Of a DNA stretch of 64,000 bases, positions 23,634 to 32,093 are shown in pieces. A program made the position numbers and the translations under genes. Positions within the stretch are counted from its first letter, which is position 1; every line of letters begins with the position of its first letter. This DNA comes from Streptomyces sp. LUP47B (lineage in GTDB: Bacteria; Actinomycetota; Actinomycetes; Streptomycetales; Streptomycetaceae), in NCBI RefSeq assembly GCF_001746295.1, contig NZ_MJAH01000004.1, positions 277,995-341,994 of the forward strand, given 5' to 3'. The notes under the pieces were generated by a model. It made no database searches and was not told where the DNA came from. It saw nothing but the letters and a program-made list of their open reading frames with translations.

Positions 23634-26558
23634 TCAGAGGGCGCGCAGAGTCCAGCTCCAGCGATGGACGCCCGGCGCGACGAGATAGGAGGCGGTGGTG
23701 TCCGGTCCGCAGGAGGCGGTGCCGAGGCCGCGGTGGGCCGCGTCGATGTGCACGACACAGCCCGCCCGCGGGACGAGTTCGTCGTGGTGGGTGGCGCCGG
23801 TGAGGTCCGCGGCGCGGTACCGGCTCACACCGACCTGGCGCGGTTCGTCCAGGACGACCTCGAGGCCGGTGGCGTCCGGCGCGGAGAGCGTGAAGTGCCG
23901 TACGCCGTGCCGGCCGCCGCTCTCCTGCGGGCGCAGATAGGGGGTGAACAGTTCGTCCACGGGCACCGAGTGATGGCCGACGGGCGCTCCGAAGGCGCGG
24001 TCCGGGTACGACTCCCAGGGTCCCTGTCCGTACCACTCCATCAGGTCGAGCCCGGCGACCGTCTCGAAGACGGAGCCGACCCGCGCCACGTCGACGAGTT
24101 CGTCCGGCAGCTCGGCCGACTCCGCGACGTGGATTCCGCCCTCGACCGCGGTGAGGACCTGCAGATGGCGGACGACACCGGCCTCGGAGGCGTACTCGGC
24201 GTGAACGGTGACCTGTCCGGGGCTCAGGCGTACGTCGGCGACCTTGCGCACCAGGGCGTCGAGCCCCCAGTCACGCCAGCGCGGTGCCATGCCGCCGAGC
24301 TCGTCGTTGTCGGTGGGCGCCCGCCACAGGGAGAGCGTGGGTGCGGAGGTGAGCAGGGGGTGGACCAGGAGACCGTCGTCGTCCACCTTGACGGAACGGT
24401 TCTTCACCCTCACCTGGGACTGCGGAACCGCCTCACGCAGCCGCACCTGCGGCACGCACACCACCGTCCCGCGCGGCGCCCAGGGCTCGTCCCCGGCGGT
24501 CGTCACCCTGAGTGTCAGCCATGCCTCGCCGCCCTCCTCGGGCAGCTCGAACGGCAGTGGTACCGCTGCCGTCTCGCCGGGCCGCAGATCGGGCAGTTCG
24601 GCGGACGCGGTCAGGGTGCGTCCGTCGGCGAGCGAGAGCTCCCACTCGCCGGTCAGCCAGGCCAGGCCCCGGAAGTGCTGGTGGTTGCCGAGCACGATGC
24701 CCTCGTGCCGGAAGCACTCGATGCGCACCGGCGCCGCGATCTCCCGGTGCTCGTACATCACCGGCTTGGGCGTGCGGTCGGGGAAGACCACACCGTCCGC
24801 GATGAAGGCGCCGTCGTGGAGGAGTTCGCCGAAGTCGCCGCCGTACGCCCAGCGGTGGCCGGGTGCGGCGACACCGTTGTCATAGAGCCCGACGCCCCCA
24901 CGTCCGACCGGTCTGCCGTCGTTCACACGTTGCAGAATGCCGTGGTCCCAGAACTCCCAGATGAACCCGCCCTGAAGACCTGGCGTTGACTCGATGGCGG
25001 CCCAATGGTCCGCGAGCGTGCCGTTGCTGTTGCCCATGGCATGGGAGTACTCGCACCAGATCAGGGGCTTGGTCTGGCGCCCGGAGAGCGCGTGCTCCAC
25101 ACACTCCTCCAGCGAGGCGTACATCGGGCAGGCGATGTCGGTCGCGTCACCGGTCGCCGCCCAGTCGAGCTTGGCCGCCCCCTCGTACTGGATCGGCCGC
25201 GTCGGATCGTGCCGGCGCACCCACCCGGCGGCCGCGTCGTGGTTCGCCCCGTAGTCCGACTCGTTGCCCAGCGACCAGATGACGACCGACGGATGGTTCT
25301 TGTCCCGCAGCACCATCCGCGAGACCCGGTCCACGAAGGCGTTCAGATAGCGCGGGTCGTCGGCGATCTCGTGGGCGTGGTCGTGGGATTCGATGTCCGC
25401 CTCGTCGACGACGTAGAAACCGAGTTCGTCCGCGAGGTCGTAGAGGGCGGGATCGCCCGGGTAGTGGGAGGTGCGGATCGCGTTGAACCCGAAGCGCTTG
25501 AGCGTGATCAGGTCCGCGCGCATGTCGTCGTACGACACCGTCCGCCCGGTCAGCGGGTGGAAGTCGTGCCGGTTCACGCCCCGGACGAAGATCCGCTCGC
25601 CGTTGACCAGCAGGTCCCGGCCGGTGATCTCGACGTCCCGGAAGCCGGTCCGGTGCCGTGAGGTGTCGGCGACCGTGCCGTCGGCGCGGTGCAGCCGTAC
25701 GGTGAGCGAGTACAGCTCGGGGGTCTCGGCGTTCCAGGTGCGGACGCCCTGCACGACGGTCCGCAGCCGGGCCTCGCCGAGGAAGTCGGAGACCCGCTCG
25801 TCCTCGGCGTTGAACCGGTCGAACTCCGCGTCCTGGGTGAGCAGTTGCCCCTCCAGCTCGCCGCTGACGTACCACCCCTCGGGCAGTGCGCCGGCCGCGT
25901 CCCGCACCCGGCAGTCCACCCGCAGCTCGCCGCTGTGGGACGCCCGCACGGTCACGTCCGCCAGATGCAGCGGATCCGTCGCGTACAGCAGCACGGACCG
26001 CGTGATCCCGCCGTGCCACCACTGGTCCTGGTCCTCGATGTGCGAGGCGTCCGACCACTTGACCACCGTCAGCCGTACGACGCTCCGCGCGCCGGCGCGC
26101 ACATGTGGCGTCAGATCGAACTCGGCCGCCAGATGGGAGTCCTTGGAGACGCCGACGGGCCGCCCGTCCACGTGCACGAGGAGCACGCTCTCGGCGGCCC
26201 CGACCTGGAGCACGATCCGGCGTCCGGCCCACTCGGCGGGCACGTCCACCTCGCGCTCGTACAAGCCCGTGGGGTTGGCCGCGGGGGAGTGGGGCGGGTA
26301 CTCGGGGAACGGCATCCGCACGTTCGTGTACTGCGGCAGGTCGTCGGTGCCCTGCACGGTCCAGGCCCCCGGCACGTAGGCCGAGGACCAGGAGCCGCCG
26401 ACCGGCGCGTCCGGAGCGGGCAGCAACTGGAAGCGCCAGTCGCCGTCCAGGGGGAGTTCTCCGGAGCGCCGGTCGACGGCGTTCATGGGCAGCCTCCGCC
26501 AGGAGGTCACCTCAGGTGCCTCCCAGGGGCGCAAGGAGTTCAGGGGATCGTCCGTCAT
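23634..26558 (-). CDS. GH2 beta-galactosidase (LacZ type)
   Basis: 974-residue cytosolic enzyme that releases terminal beta-galactose. It has the full LacZ layout: jelly-roll domain (about 37-200), two Ig-like domains, a TIM barrel (about 320-605) and the C-terminal beta-galactosidase small chain. The acid/base Glu433 is in WSLGNESDYG and the nucleophile Glu503 in IWCEYSHAMGNSNG; the sugar-binding HWWHG-type motif appears as QWWHGGITR. No signal peptide, so substrates must be imported, presumably by the ABC system encoded just upstream with a 4-bp gene overlap. Confidence in family is high; the natural glycan is not known. Confidence 0.96.
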   Translation of the reverse strand: MTDDPLNSLRPWEAPEVTSWRRLPMNAVDRRSGELPLDGDWRFQLLPAPDAPVGGSWSSAYVPGAWTVQGTDDLPQYTNVRMPFPEYPPHSPAANPTGLYEREVDVPAEWAGRRIVLQVGAAESVLLVHVDGRPVGVSKDSHLAAEFDLTPHVRAGARSVVRLTVVKWSDASHIEDQDQWWHGGITRSVLLYATDPLHLADVTVRASHSGELRVDCRVRDAAGALPEGWYVSGELEGQLLTQDAEFDRFNAEDERVSDFLGEARLRTVVQGVRTWNAETPELYSLTVRLHRADGTVADTSRHRTGFRDVEITGRDLLVNGERIFVRGVNRHDFHPLTGRTVSYDDMRADLITLKRFGFNAIRTSHYPGDPALYDLADELGFYVVDEADIESHDHAHEIADDPRYLNAFVDRVSRMVLRDKNHPSVVIWSLGNESDYGANHDAAAGWVRRHDPTRPIQYEGAAKLDWAATGDATDIACPMYASLEECVEHALSGRQTKPLIWCEYSHAMGNSNGTLADHWAAIESTPGLQGGFIWEFWDHGILQRVNDGRPVGRGGVGLYDNGVAAPGHRWAYGGDFGELLHDGAFIADGVVFPDRTPKPVMYEHREIAAPVRIECFRHEGIVLGNHQHFRGLAWLTGEWELSLADGRTLTASAELPDLRPGETAAVPLPFELPEEGGEAWLTLRVTTAGDEPWAPRGTVVCVPQVRLREAVPQSQVRVKNRSVKVDDDGLLVHPLLTSAPTLSLWRAPTDNDELGGMAPRWRDWGLDALVRKVADVRLSPGQVTVHAEYASEAGVVRHLQVLTAVEGGIHVAESAELPDELVDVARVGSVFETVAGLDLMEWYGQGPWESYPDRAFGAPVGHHSVPVDELFTPYLRPQESGGRHGVRHFTLSAPDATGLEVVLDEPRQVGVSRYRAADLTGATHHDELVPRAGCVVHIDAAHRGLGTASCGPDTTASYLVAPGVHRWSWTLRAL

Positions 26559-27394
26559 CCGCGCACGGCCCCCTTGGCGAGGTCACCGATGATCTGCTTG
26601 GCGCCGATGGCGAACACGATCAGCAGCGGGACGAGGGCGAGCAGGGCACCGGTCATCACGATGCCGTAGTCGGTCGTGCCGTGGGTGCCGTTGAGCTGGG
26701 ACAGCGCGACCTGGAGGGTCACGTTGTCGGGGTTGGTGAGGGCGATCAGGGGCCAGGCGAAGTCGTTCCACTGGCCCATGAAGGTGAAGATGCCGAGGAA
26801 GGCCAGACCGGGGCGGACCACCGGCAGCGCCACGTGCCAGTACTGGCGGAGGAAGTTCGCGCCGTCCAGCTTGGAGGCGTCGAGCAGCTCGTCGTGGATG
26901 GCGGACTTCATGTACTGGCGCATCCAGAAGATGCCGAAGGCGTTGGCCGCGGCCGGCACGATCAGCGCGGTCATCGAGCCGATCCAGCCGATCTTCGCCA
27001 TGATCACGAACTGCGGGATGACCGAGAGCTGCGCCGGCACCATGAAGATGACCATGAGCAGTCCGAACAGCACGTTCTTGCCCGGGAACTCGAACTTGGC
27101 GAAGACGAAGGCCGCGAGCGAGTCGAAGAGCAGGACGAGGAAGGTCACCGACACCGCGACCAGCAGCGAGTTCCACATCGATCCGAAGAAGTCGATGGCG
27201 TCGAAGAGGTTGCGGACGTTCTCCAGGAAGTGCGTGCCCGGCAGCAGCTTCGGCGGGTAGGAGAAGATCTCCGTCGAGCTGTGCGTCGACATGATCACGG
27301 CCCAGTAGAACGGGAAGGCCGAGAGCACGGTGCCGATGATCAGCGGGAGGTGCAGCGCGATCCCTCTGCGGAGGGATCCCTTGATGGCAGCCAT
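26555..27394 (-). CDS. Carbohydrate ABC transporter permease (MalG type)
   Basis: 279-residue inner-membrane protein with six hydrophobic segments. The EAA-loop that docks on the ATPase reads ELLDASKLDGANFLRQYWHV near residue 180. MalG-type features are the opening FPFYWAVIMSTHSS and the C-terminal WNDFAWPLIAL. The ATG follows AGGAAGGG by eight bases. Pairs with the MalF-type permease 14 bp upstream. No ATPase gene lies in the operon, so a shared MsiK-like ATPase elsewhere would energise it, as usual in Streptomyces. Confidence 0.94.
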   Translation of the reverse strand: MAAIKGSLRRGIALHLPLIIGTVLSAFPFYWAVIMSTHSSTEIFSYPPKLLPGTHFLENVRNLFDAIDFFGSMWNSLLVAVSVTFLVLLFDSLAAFVFAKFEFPGKNVLFGLLMVIFMVPAQLSVIPQFVIMAKIGWIGSMTALIVPAAANAFGIFWMRQYMKSAIHDELLDASKLDGANFLRQYWHVALPVVRPGLAFLGIFTFMGQWNDFAWPLIALTNPDNVTLQVALSQLNGTHGTTDYGIVMTGALLALVPLLIVFAIGAKQIIGDLAKGAVRG

Positions 27395-27408
27395 GATGCG
27401 CGCCCTTC

Positions 27409-28359
27409 CTAGTCGCCGCGGCGCTGCACGAGGCGCCAGTTGATGATCGAGAAGAGGACGACGACGAGGAAGATGCCCCACGCCACCGCGGCGCCGTACC
27501 CGAAGTCGTTGTTGTCGAAGGTCTGCTGGAAGAAGTAGAGGACCATCGTCTGGCCCGAGTGGCCCGGACCGCCCGCGAACGTCGAGTCGTTGGACGAGGT
27601 CTGGAGCAGGACCTGTGGTTCGGAGAAGCTCTGCAGACCGGTGACCGTCGAGACGACGAGCACGAACAGCAGCGTGGGCCGCAGCAGGGGCAGCGTGATG
27701 CGGAAGAACGTCTGGACCGGGCCGGCGCCGTCCATGCGCGCCGCCTCGTACAGCTCGCCCGGGACGGTCTGGAGCCCGGCGAGGAAGATGATGGCGTTGT
27801 AGCCGGTCCACTGCCAGGTCATCAGGGCGGCGATGGTGACCTTGATGCCCCATGGCGTGTTCAGCCACGCGACCTGGTCGATCCCGACCGCGTGCAGGAC
27901 GGCGTTCACCATGCCGGCGTTGGTGGAGAAGATCGAGCCGAAGACGATGGCGATCGCGACGACGGAGGTGACGTTCGGCAGGAAGTACGCGACGCGGTAC
28001 AGGCCCTTGAACCGGACCGCCGAGTTGAGCATCACGGCCGTGACCATCGCCAGGAAGATCATGGGGAAGGTGGCCAGCGCCCAGATGATGATCGTGTTGC
28101 CGATCGAGTTCCAGAAGTCGCCGTCGCTCAGCAGGTACTGGTACTGCGAGAGCCCGGCCCACTCCATCGAGCCGAGGCCGTCCCAGCGGTGGAAGGACAG
28201 GTAGAGCGAGAAGCCGACCGGGAACAGGCCGAAGCCGAGGAAGATCAGATAGAAGGGGGAGATGGCGGCGTAGAGGTGCCAGTATTTGCGCAGGCCCTTC
28301 TTGGGCCGCGTGGGCGAGGGCTGGGCCACAGCGGGCGGAGTCTGCTCGAGGACGGCCAT
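27409..28359 (-). CDS. Carbohydrate ABC transporter permease (MalF type)
   Basis: 316-residue inner-membrane protein with six segments. The EAA-loop is GELYEAARMDGAGPVQTFFR near residue 210, and the N-terminus LFPVGFSLYLSFHRWDGLG is typical of MalF/UgpA-type permeases. The ATG at 28359 overlaps the stop of the binding-protein gene by one base (TGATG), so translation is coupled. An in-frame upstream ATG-like start at 28398 would overlap the previous gene further and is not favoured. Confidence 0.94.
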   Translation of the reverse strand: MAVLEQTPPAVAQPSPTRPKKGLRKYWHLYAAISPFYLIFLGFGLFPVGFSLYLSFHRWDGLGSMEWAGLSQYQYLLSDGDFWNSIGNTIIIWALATFPMIFLAMVTAVMLNSAVRFKGLYRVAYFLPNVTSVVAIAIVFGSIFSTNAGMVNAVLHAVGIDQVAWLNTPWGIKVTIAALMTWQWTGYNAIIFLAGLQTVPGELYEAARMDGAGPVQTFFRITLPLLRPTLLFVLVVSTVTGLQSFSEPQVLLQTSSNDSTFAGGPGHSGQTMVLYFFQQTFDNNDFGYGAAVAWGIFLVVVLFSIINWRLVQRRGD

Positions 28360-29654
28360 CAGTAGCTCACCCCCAGGTGCTTCGCGATGCGACGGCACTT
28401 GCTCATGGCGTCACTCCAGGCCTTCTTGGGGTCCTTGCCGAGGACGCCGACGTTCTTGATCTCGTCCTTGATGGGCTGCCCGAGCGCCACGTCGAACGGG
28501 CTGTTGTAGGCGACCACGATCTTCTGCGCGGCCGGCCCGAAGATGTCGGTCGTGACCTGGCCGCCGAAGAAGGGGTCGGGCTCCTGCATCTGCTTGAGGC
28601 CGTACGAGGCGGGCGTGGAGGGGAAGAGGCCCGCGTCGACGTAACCCTGCGCCTGGTTGGACGCGTTGAGGATCCAGGTGATGATCTCGAAGGCCTGCTC
28701 GGGGTCCCGGCACGCCTTGGTGATCGACAGGAACGAGCCGCCGTTGTTGGCGGGGCTCACGGGCATCTGCGCCACCCGCCACCTGCCCTTGGTCTTCGGC
28801 ACGCCGCTCTTGATGTCGAAGCTGGCCCAGGAGGCGTTCAGCTGACTCGGCAGCTTGCCCTCCTGGATGGCCGACAACTGGTCCGGAGTACCGCTGACCA
28901 GGTCCGAGACGATCTTCCGCTGCTTGGCCTCCACGGCGAGCGCCCAGGCCCGGCGTACGTGTTCCTGGTCGCCGATGAAGTGGCGGTCCTTGTCGACGTA
29001 CCGCTTCGCGCCCTGCTGCACGACGTTCTCGAAGACGGAGTTGATGTCGGTGAGGAGCTTGGCCCCCGAAACACGCTTGCCCAGCTGCACGCCCGCGTCG
29101 AAGAAGCTCTCCCAGGTGTTCAGCTGCTTCGACACGTCGTCGGGTTCGTACGGCAGTCCCGCTTTGCGGAAGACCTCGTACTGGTAGTAGTGCGCGACCG
29201 GCCCGCAGTCGATCGGGAAGCCGACCATCGTGCCGTCGTCGGCGATGCCCTGGTCCCACTTCCAGGACAGGTACTGGCTCCTGTACTTCTCCGCCCCCAG
29301 CGTCCGCAGGTCGATGAACTGGTCCGCGTTCGGCAGGTAGGCGGCCATGTCCTCGCCCTTGAGCCCCGCGATGTCGGGGATGTGGGCCCGGCCGGTGATG
29401 GTGGTGATGAGCTTGGAGCGGTACTGGCCGCCGATCTGGATGGCGTCCAGGCTCACGGAGCTGTCGTAGCGGGCCCTGGCGTTCTTCACGACGGTGTCGC
29501 TCAGACCGCCGCTCCAGTACCACAGGACCATGTTCCGGCCGGTCGAACCGGTCGGGACGGCACAGCCGGTGGCCAGGCCGCCGAGTGCCGTGGCGGCTGT
29601 ACCGCCCAGGCCGGCGCGGAGCAGGCCTCTTCGTGAGAGCCGCACAGCTCCCAC
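28359..29654 (-). CDS. Sugar-binding lipoprotein of an ABC importer
   Basis: 431-residue substrate-binding protein (SBP family 1). The N-terminus carries LSRRGLLRAGLGG followed by a lipobox GLATGC at about residues 26-31, so it is exported, probably by Tat, and lipid-anchored. Conserved later blocks are ADDGTMVGFPIDCGPVAHYY and NGGSFLSITKACRDPEQAFE. It hands imported sugar to the two permeases encoded next. The GTG at 29654 and a second in-frame GTG at 29645 are both possible starts. The gene lies 58 bp downstream of the kinase gene. Confidence 0.92.
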   Translation of the reverse strand: MGAVRLSRRGLLRAGLGGTAATALGGLATGCAVPTGSTGRNMVLWYWSGGLSDTVVKNARARYDSSVSLDAIQIGGQYRSKLITTITGRAHIPDIAGLKGEDMAAYLPNADQFIDLRTLGAEKYRSQYLSWKWDQGIADDGTMVGFPIDCGPVAHYYQYEVFRKAGLPYEPDDVSKQLNTWESFFDAGVQLGKRVSGAKLLTDINSVFENVVQQGAKRYVDKDRHFIGDQEHVRRAWALAVEAKQRKIVSDLVSGTPDQLSAIQEGKLPSQLNASWASFDIKSGVPKTKGRWRVAQMPVSPANNGGSFLSITKACRDPEQAFEIITWILNASNQAQGYVDAGLFPSTPASYGLKQMQEPDPFFGGQVTTDIFGPAAQKIVVAYNSPFDVALGQPIKDEIKNVGVLGKDPKKAWSDAMSKCRRIAKHLGVSY

Positions 29655-29712
29655 CGCCTTTCGGATCTTTTCGGGACGTGCATGGGGGAGGGCTTGCGTG
29701 GGAGTTGCGGGG

Positions 29713-31053
29713 TCAGTGCTGCCGTGCGGCGTCGGACGGGGGGACGGGGGAGTGCGCGGACTGCGGGGTGTCCGGGGAGGCCGGGGAGATCGGCGGGTGC
29801 TCGGCCGACGGGGTCTTCGAGGTGCCCGGGGCCTGCTCGGCCGGCGGGGTGTCCGGGGCCTGCTCCGCCGACGGGATGTTTGGGGAGGTCAGGGCGTGCT
29901 CGGTCGGCGGGGTGTCCGGGGAGGTCGGCGGGTGTTCGGCCGGCGGGGTCTTCGAGGTGCCCGGGGCGTGCTCGGCCGACCGGGTCCTCGGGGTGCCCGG
30001 CGCGTGCTCGGACCCTGGAGCCACCGGCGCGAGGAGTGCCGGCCGGACCGGCGGGGTGACCGGCGCGTAGTGGACCGGGGGGCCCGCGTCCGCCGGGATC
30101 CGGTCGGCCAGGAATCCGTACGCCCGCTTCAGGTCGGGGTCCGTCAGCGAGCGCCACCACCGGTCCACCCCGTACCAGCCCGGGGCGGCCAGGGCCCCGC
30201 CGTGATGCCGTACGGAAAGACCCGCGGCGAGGACGGCGAACCGCAGCCGTTCCTCCAGCGGCCAGCCGCCGAGCGAGGCCGCGACGAAGCTCGCGCCGAA
30301 CACGTCACCCGCGCCCGTGGCGTCGAGGACGTCGACGGCCAGGGCCGGCACGTCCGCGTACTCGCCGGTGATCTGGTCGACGGCGACCGCGCCGTCCCCG
30401 CCCCGCGTGACCACGGCCACCGGCACCAGCTCGGAGAGCGTGCCGAGGGCCGCCACCGCGCTGTCGGTGCGGGTGTAGGCCATCGCCTCGGTCTCGTTGG
30501 GAAGGAAGGCGTGGCACAGGGCCAGCTGGTCGAGGAGGTCGGTGGACCACACCTGGGTGGGGTCCCAGCCGACGTCCGCGTAGATCTGCGTGCCGCTCGC
30601 GGCGGCCTTGGAGAGCCAGGCGCGCGGCTCGGCCTCCAGGTGCACCAGGGCGGTGCGGGCCTCGGGCGGGTCGCCCATCAGCGCGTCCTGGGAGTACGGC
30701 GGTTCCTGGCCGTGGGTGACCAGTGCCCGGTCGTCACCGTGGGCGAGGGCGACGGTGACGGGGGTGTGCCAGCCGTCCGCGACGCGTGAGAGCGAGAGGT
30801 CGACGCCCTCCTGACCCGCGAGGATCTCCTGGCAGTAGGCGCCGTAGAAGTCGTCGCCGAAGACCGTGGCCAGGGAGGTGCGCAGGCCGAAGCGGGACGC
30901 GGCGACCGCCAGGTTGGCGATGCCGCCGGGGCCGCAGCCCATGCCGGCCGTCCAGATCTCCTCGCCCGGCGTGGGCGGCTTTCCCAGGCCCGTCAGGACG
31001 AGGTCGTAGAAGAGCAGCCCGGTGAGCAGCACCTCGGGCCGGTCGTCGTCCAC
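29713..31053 (-). CDS. PfkB-family sugar kinase with a repetitive C-terminal tail
   Basis: 446 residues. Residues 1 to about 310 form a ribokinase-like enzyme: PPTPGEEIWTAGMGCGPGGIANLAVA (in two parts a typical PfkB signature 1 region), FLPNETEAMAY and DVLDATGAGDVFGASFVAA with the catalytic Asp in GAGD. The last ~110 residues are a low-complexity tail of eight degenerate units of mostly 12 residues, pattern S/P-A-E-H-x-P-x-T-S-x-T-P. Kinases of this family end near 300-320 residues, so the tail is extra. GTG start at 31053 with GAGAGG seven bases upstream. First gene of the glycan-import operon, divergent from the DeoR gene; it likely phosphorylates a released monosaccharide. Confidence 0.9.
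   Translation of the reverse strand: MDDDRPEVLLTGLLFYDLVLTGLGKPPTPGEEIWTAGMGCGPGGIANLAVAASRFGLRTSLATVFGDDFYGAYCQEILAGQEGVDLSLSRVADGWHTPVTVALAHGDDRALVTHGQEPPYSQDALMGDPPEARTALVHLEAEPRAWLSKAAASGTQIYADVGWDPTQVWSTDLLDQLALCHAFLPNETEAMAYTRTDSAVAALGTLSELVPVAVVTRGGDGAVAVDQITGEYADVPALAVDVLDATGAGDVFGASFVAASLGGWPLEERLRFAVLAAGLSVRHHGGALAAPGWYGVDRWWRSLTDPDLKRAYGFLADRIPADAGPPVHYAPVTPPVRPALLAPVAPGSEHAPGTPRTRSAEHAPGTSKTPPAEHPPTSPDTPPTEHALTSPNIPSAEQAPDTPPAEQAPGTSKTPSAEHPPISPASPDTPQSAHSPVPPSDAARQH
29722..30048 (-). repeat. Coding 36-bp tandem repeats in the kinase tail
   Basis: About eight degenerate units of 36 bp (one of 27 bp, one longer) encode the Pro/Ser/Thr tail. Two nearly identical stretches begin at 29811 and 29946 (GGGTCTTCGAGGTGCCCGGG on the plus strand), 135 bp apart. 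That distance equals three 36-bp units plus one 27-bp unit, which indicates expansion by unequal recombination. Confidence 0.8.
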
Positions 31054-31065
31054 GTGAGCGCCTCT

Positions 31066-31081
31066 CGTCAAAACACGTCAA
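31066..31081. promoter_or_regulatory. Direct CGTCAA repeats between kinase and DeoR genes
   Basis: CGTCAA occurs at 31066-31071 and 31076-31081, ten bases apart, close to the kinase start in a 106-bp divergent region; a related TTGGTCAA lies at 31117-31124. DeoR-family proteins often bind short direct repeats, so this is a candidate operator. Confidence 0.35.
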
Positions 31082-31159
31082 TTTCGATGACGGGAATCGT
31101 GCGCCGCTCGGCGAGATTGGTCAATACCCAAGCAGAACTGAGCATAGAAATGATTGAAG

Positions 31160-31945
31160 ATGACGAGTAGTGTTCACGGCGTGCTGGCTGAACGACGACA
31201 CCAACTCATCCTGCGGGCCCTGCGCTCAGGCGGTCCCGCGGCCGTGACGGATCTCTCCGAGCAACTCGGTGTGAGCCCCGCCACCATCCGGCGTGATCTC
31301 GTCAAGCTGGAGGAGGACGGGCTGCTCACCCGGGTCCATGGCGGCGCGCGCGCCGAGGAGGGCGACCAGCCCTTCGCTGAGGTCGCCGAGGTCCGGGTGG
31401 CGGAGAAGGACGCCATAGCCGCCCGGGCGGCCGCGCTGATCGCCGACGGCCAGTCCGTGCTGCTCGACATCGGCACCACCGCGTACCGCCTGGCCCGGCA
31501 GCTGCACGGCCGCCGGCTCACCGTGATCACCAGCAACCTGGTGGTCTACGAGGAGCTCGCCGACGACGAGGGCATCGAGCTGGTGCTGCTCGGCGGCATG
31601 GTCCGCCGCGAGTACCGCTCCCTGGTCGGTTTCCTCACCGAGGACAACCTCCGCCAGCTGCACGCCGACTGGCTCTTCCTCGGCACCAGTGGAGTGCGCC
31701 CCGGTGGGCAGGTGATGGACACGACGGTCGTCGAGGTGCCGGTCAAGCGGGCCATGATCAAGGCGAGCGAGAGGACCGTCCTGCTCGCCGACACGGCCAA
31801 GTTCCCGGGCACGGGCATGGCGAAGGTCTGCGGCCCGGAGGACCTGGACGTGGTGGTGACGAACGCGCCGGTCGACGTCGCGACGCGGGCCGCCTTCGAG
31901 GAGGCCGGAGTCGAGGTCGTGGTGGCGGGAAAGGCTCAGACGTGA
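31160..31945 (+). CDS. DeoR-family transcriptional regulator
   Basis: 261 residues from the ATG at 31160. The N-terminal helix-turn-helix (LAERRHQLILRALRSGGPAA, then SEQLGVSPATIRRDLVKLEE) is the DeoR signature, followed by GLLTRVHGGA. The effector domain (about 75-250) contains DIGTTAYRLARQL, LLGGMVRREYRSLVG, FLGTSGVRPGGQVMD and LLADTAKFPGTGMAKVCG, the NagB-like fold that binds phosphorylated sugars. This fits repression of the kinase operon and the GH4-GH38-GH29 genes. No strong ribosome-binding site is visible; a TTG six bases upstream is possible. Confidence 0.93.
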   Translation: MTSSVHGVLAERRHQLILRALRSGGPAAVTDLSEQLGVSPATIRRDLVKLEEDGLLTRVHGGARAEEGDQPFAEVAEVRVAEKDAIAARAAALIADGQSVLLDIGTTAYRLARQLHGRRLTVITSNLVVYEELADDEGIELVLLGGMVRREYRSLVGFLTEDNLRQLHADWLFLGTSGVRPGGQVMDTTVVEVPVKRAMIKASERTVLLADTAKFPGTGMAKVCGPEDLDVVVTNAPVDVATRAAFEEAGVEVVVAGKAQT

Positions 31946-32009
31946 AGCCTGTCCCCTCGGCACCGGTCGGGTCGACACCGGCCCGGGGGCTTGGAACAAG
32001 TGCAAGGAG

Positions 32010-32041
32010 ACAGCGCGTGACCGGTTCTCGCGACGCGCTGT
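32010..32041. promoter_or_regulatory. Inverted repeat between DeoR and GH4 genes
   Basis: ACAGCGCGT (32010-32018) and ACGCGCTGT (32033-32041) are perfect 9-bp arms 14 bases apart, in the 148-bp gap before the GH4 gene. Either a weak terminator/attenuator or an operator. Confidence 0.4.
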
Positions 32042-32093
32042 GCGGAGATCATTCGTCCCAGCCTGAACGCCGGGGCAGCTTTGGAGGAACCCG

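Noticed and set aside
29722..30048. 36-bp repeats resembling a CRISPR array
   Set aside because: The repeats are degenerate, have no spacers, and stay in frame as a protein tail of the PfkB kinase; no cas genes are present.
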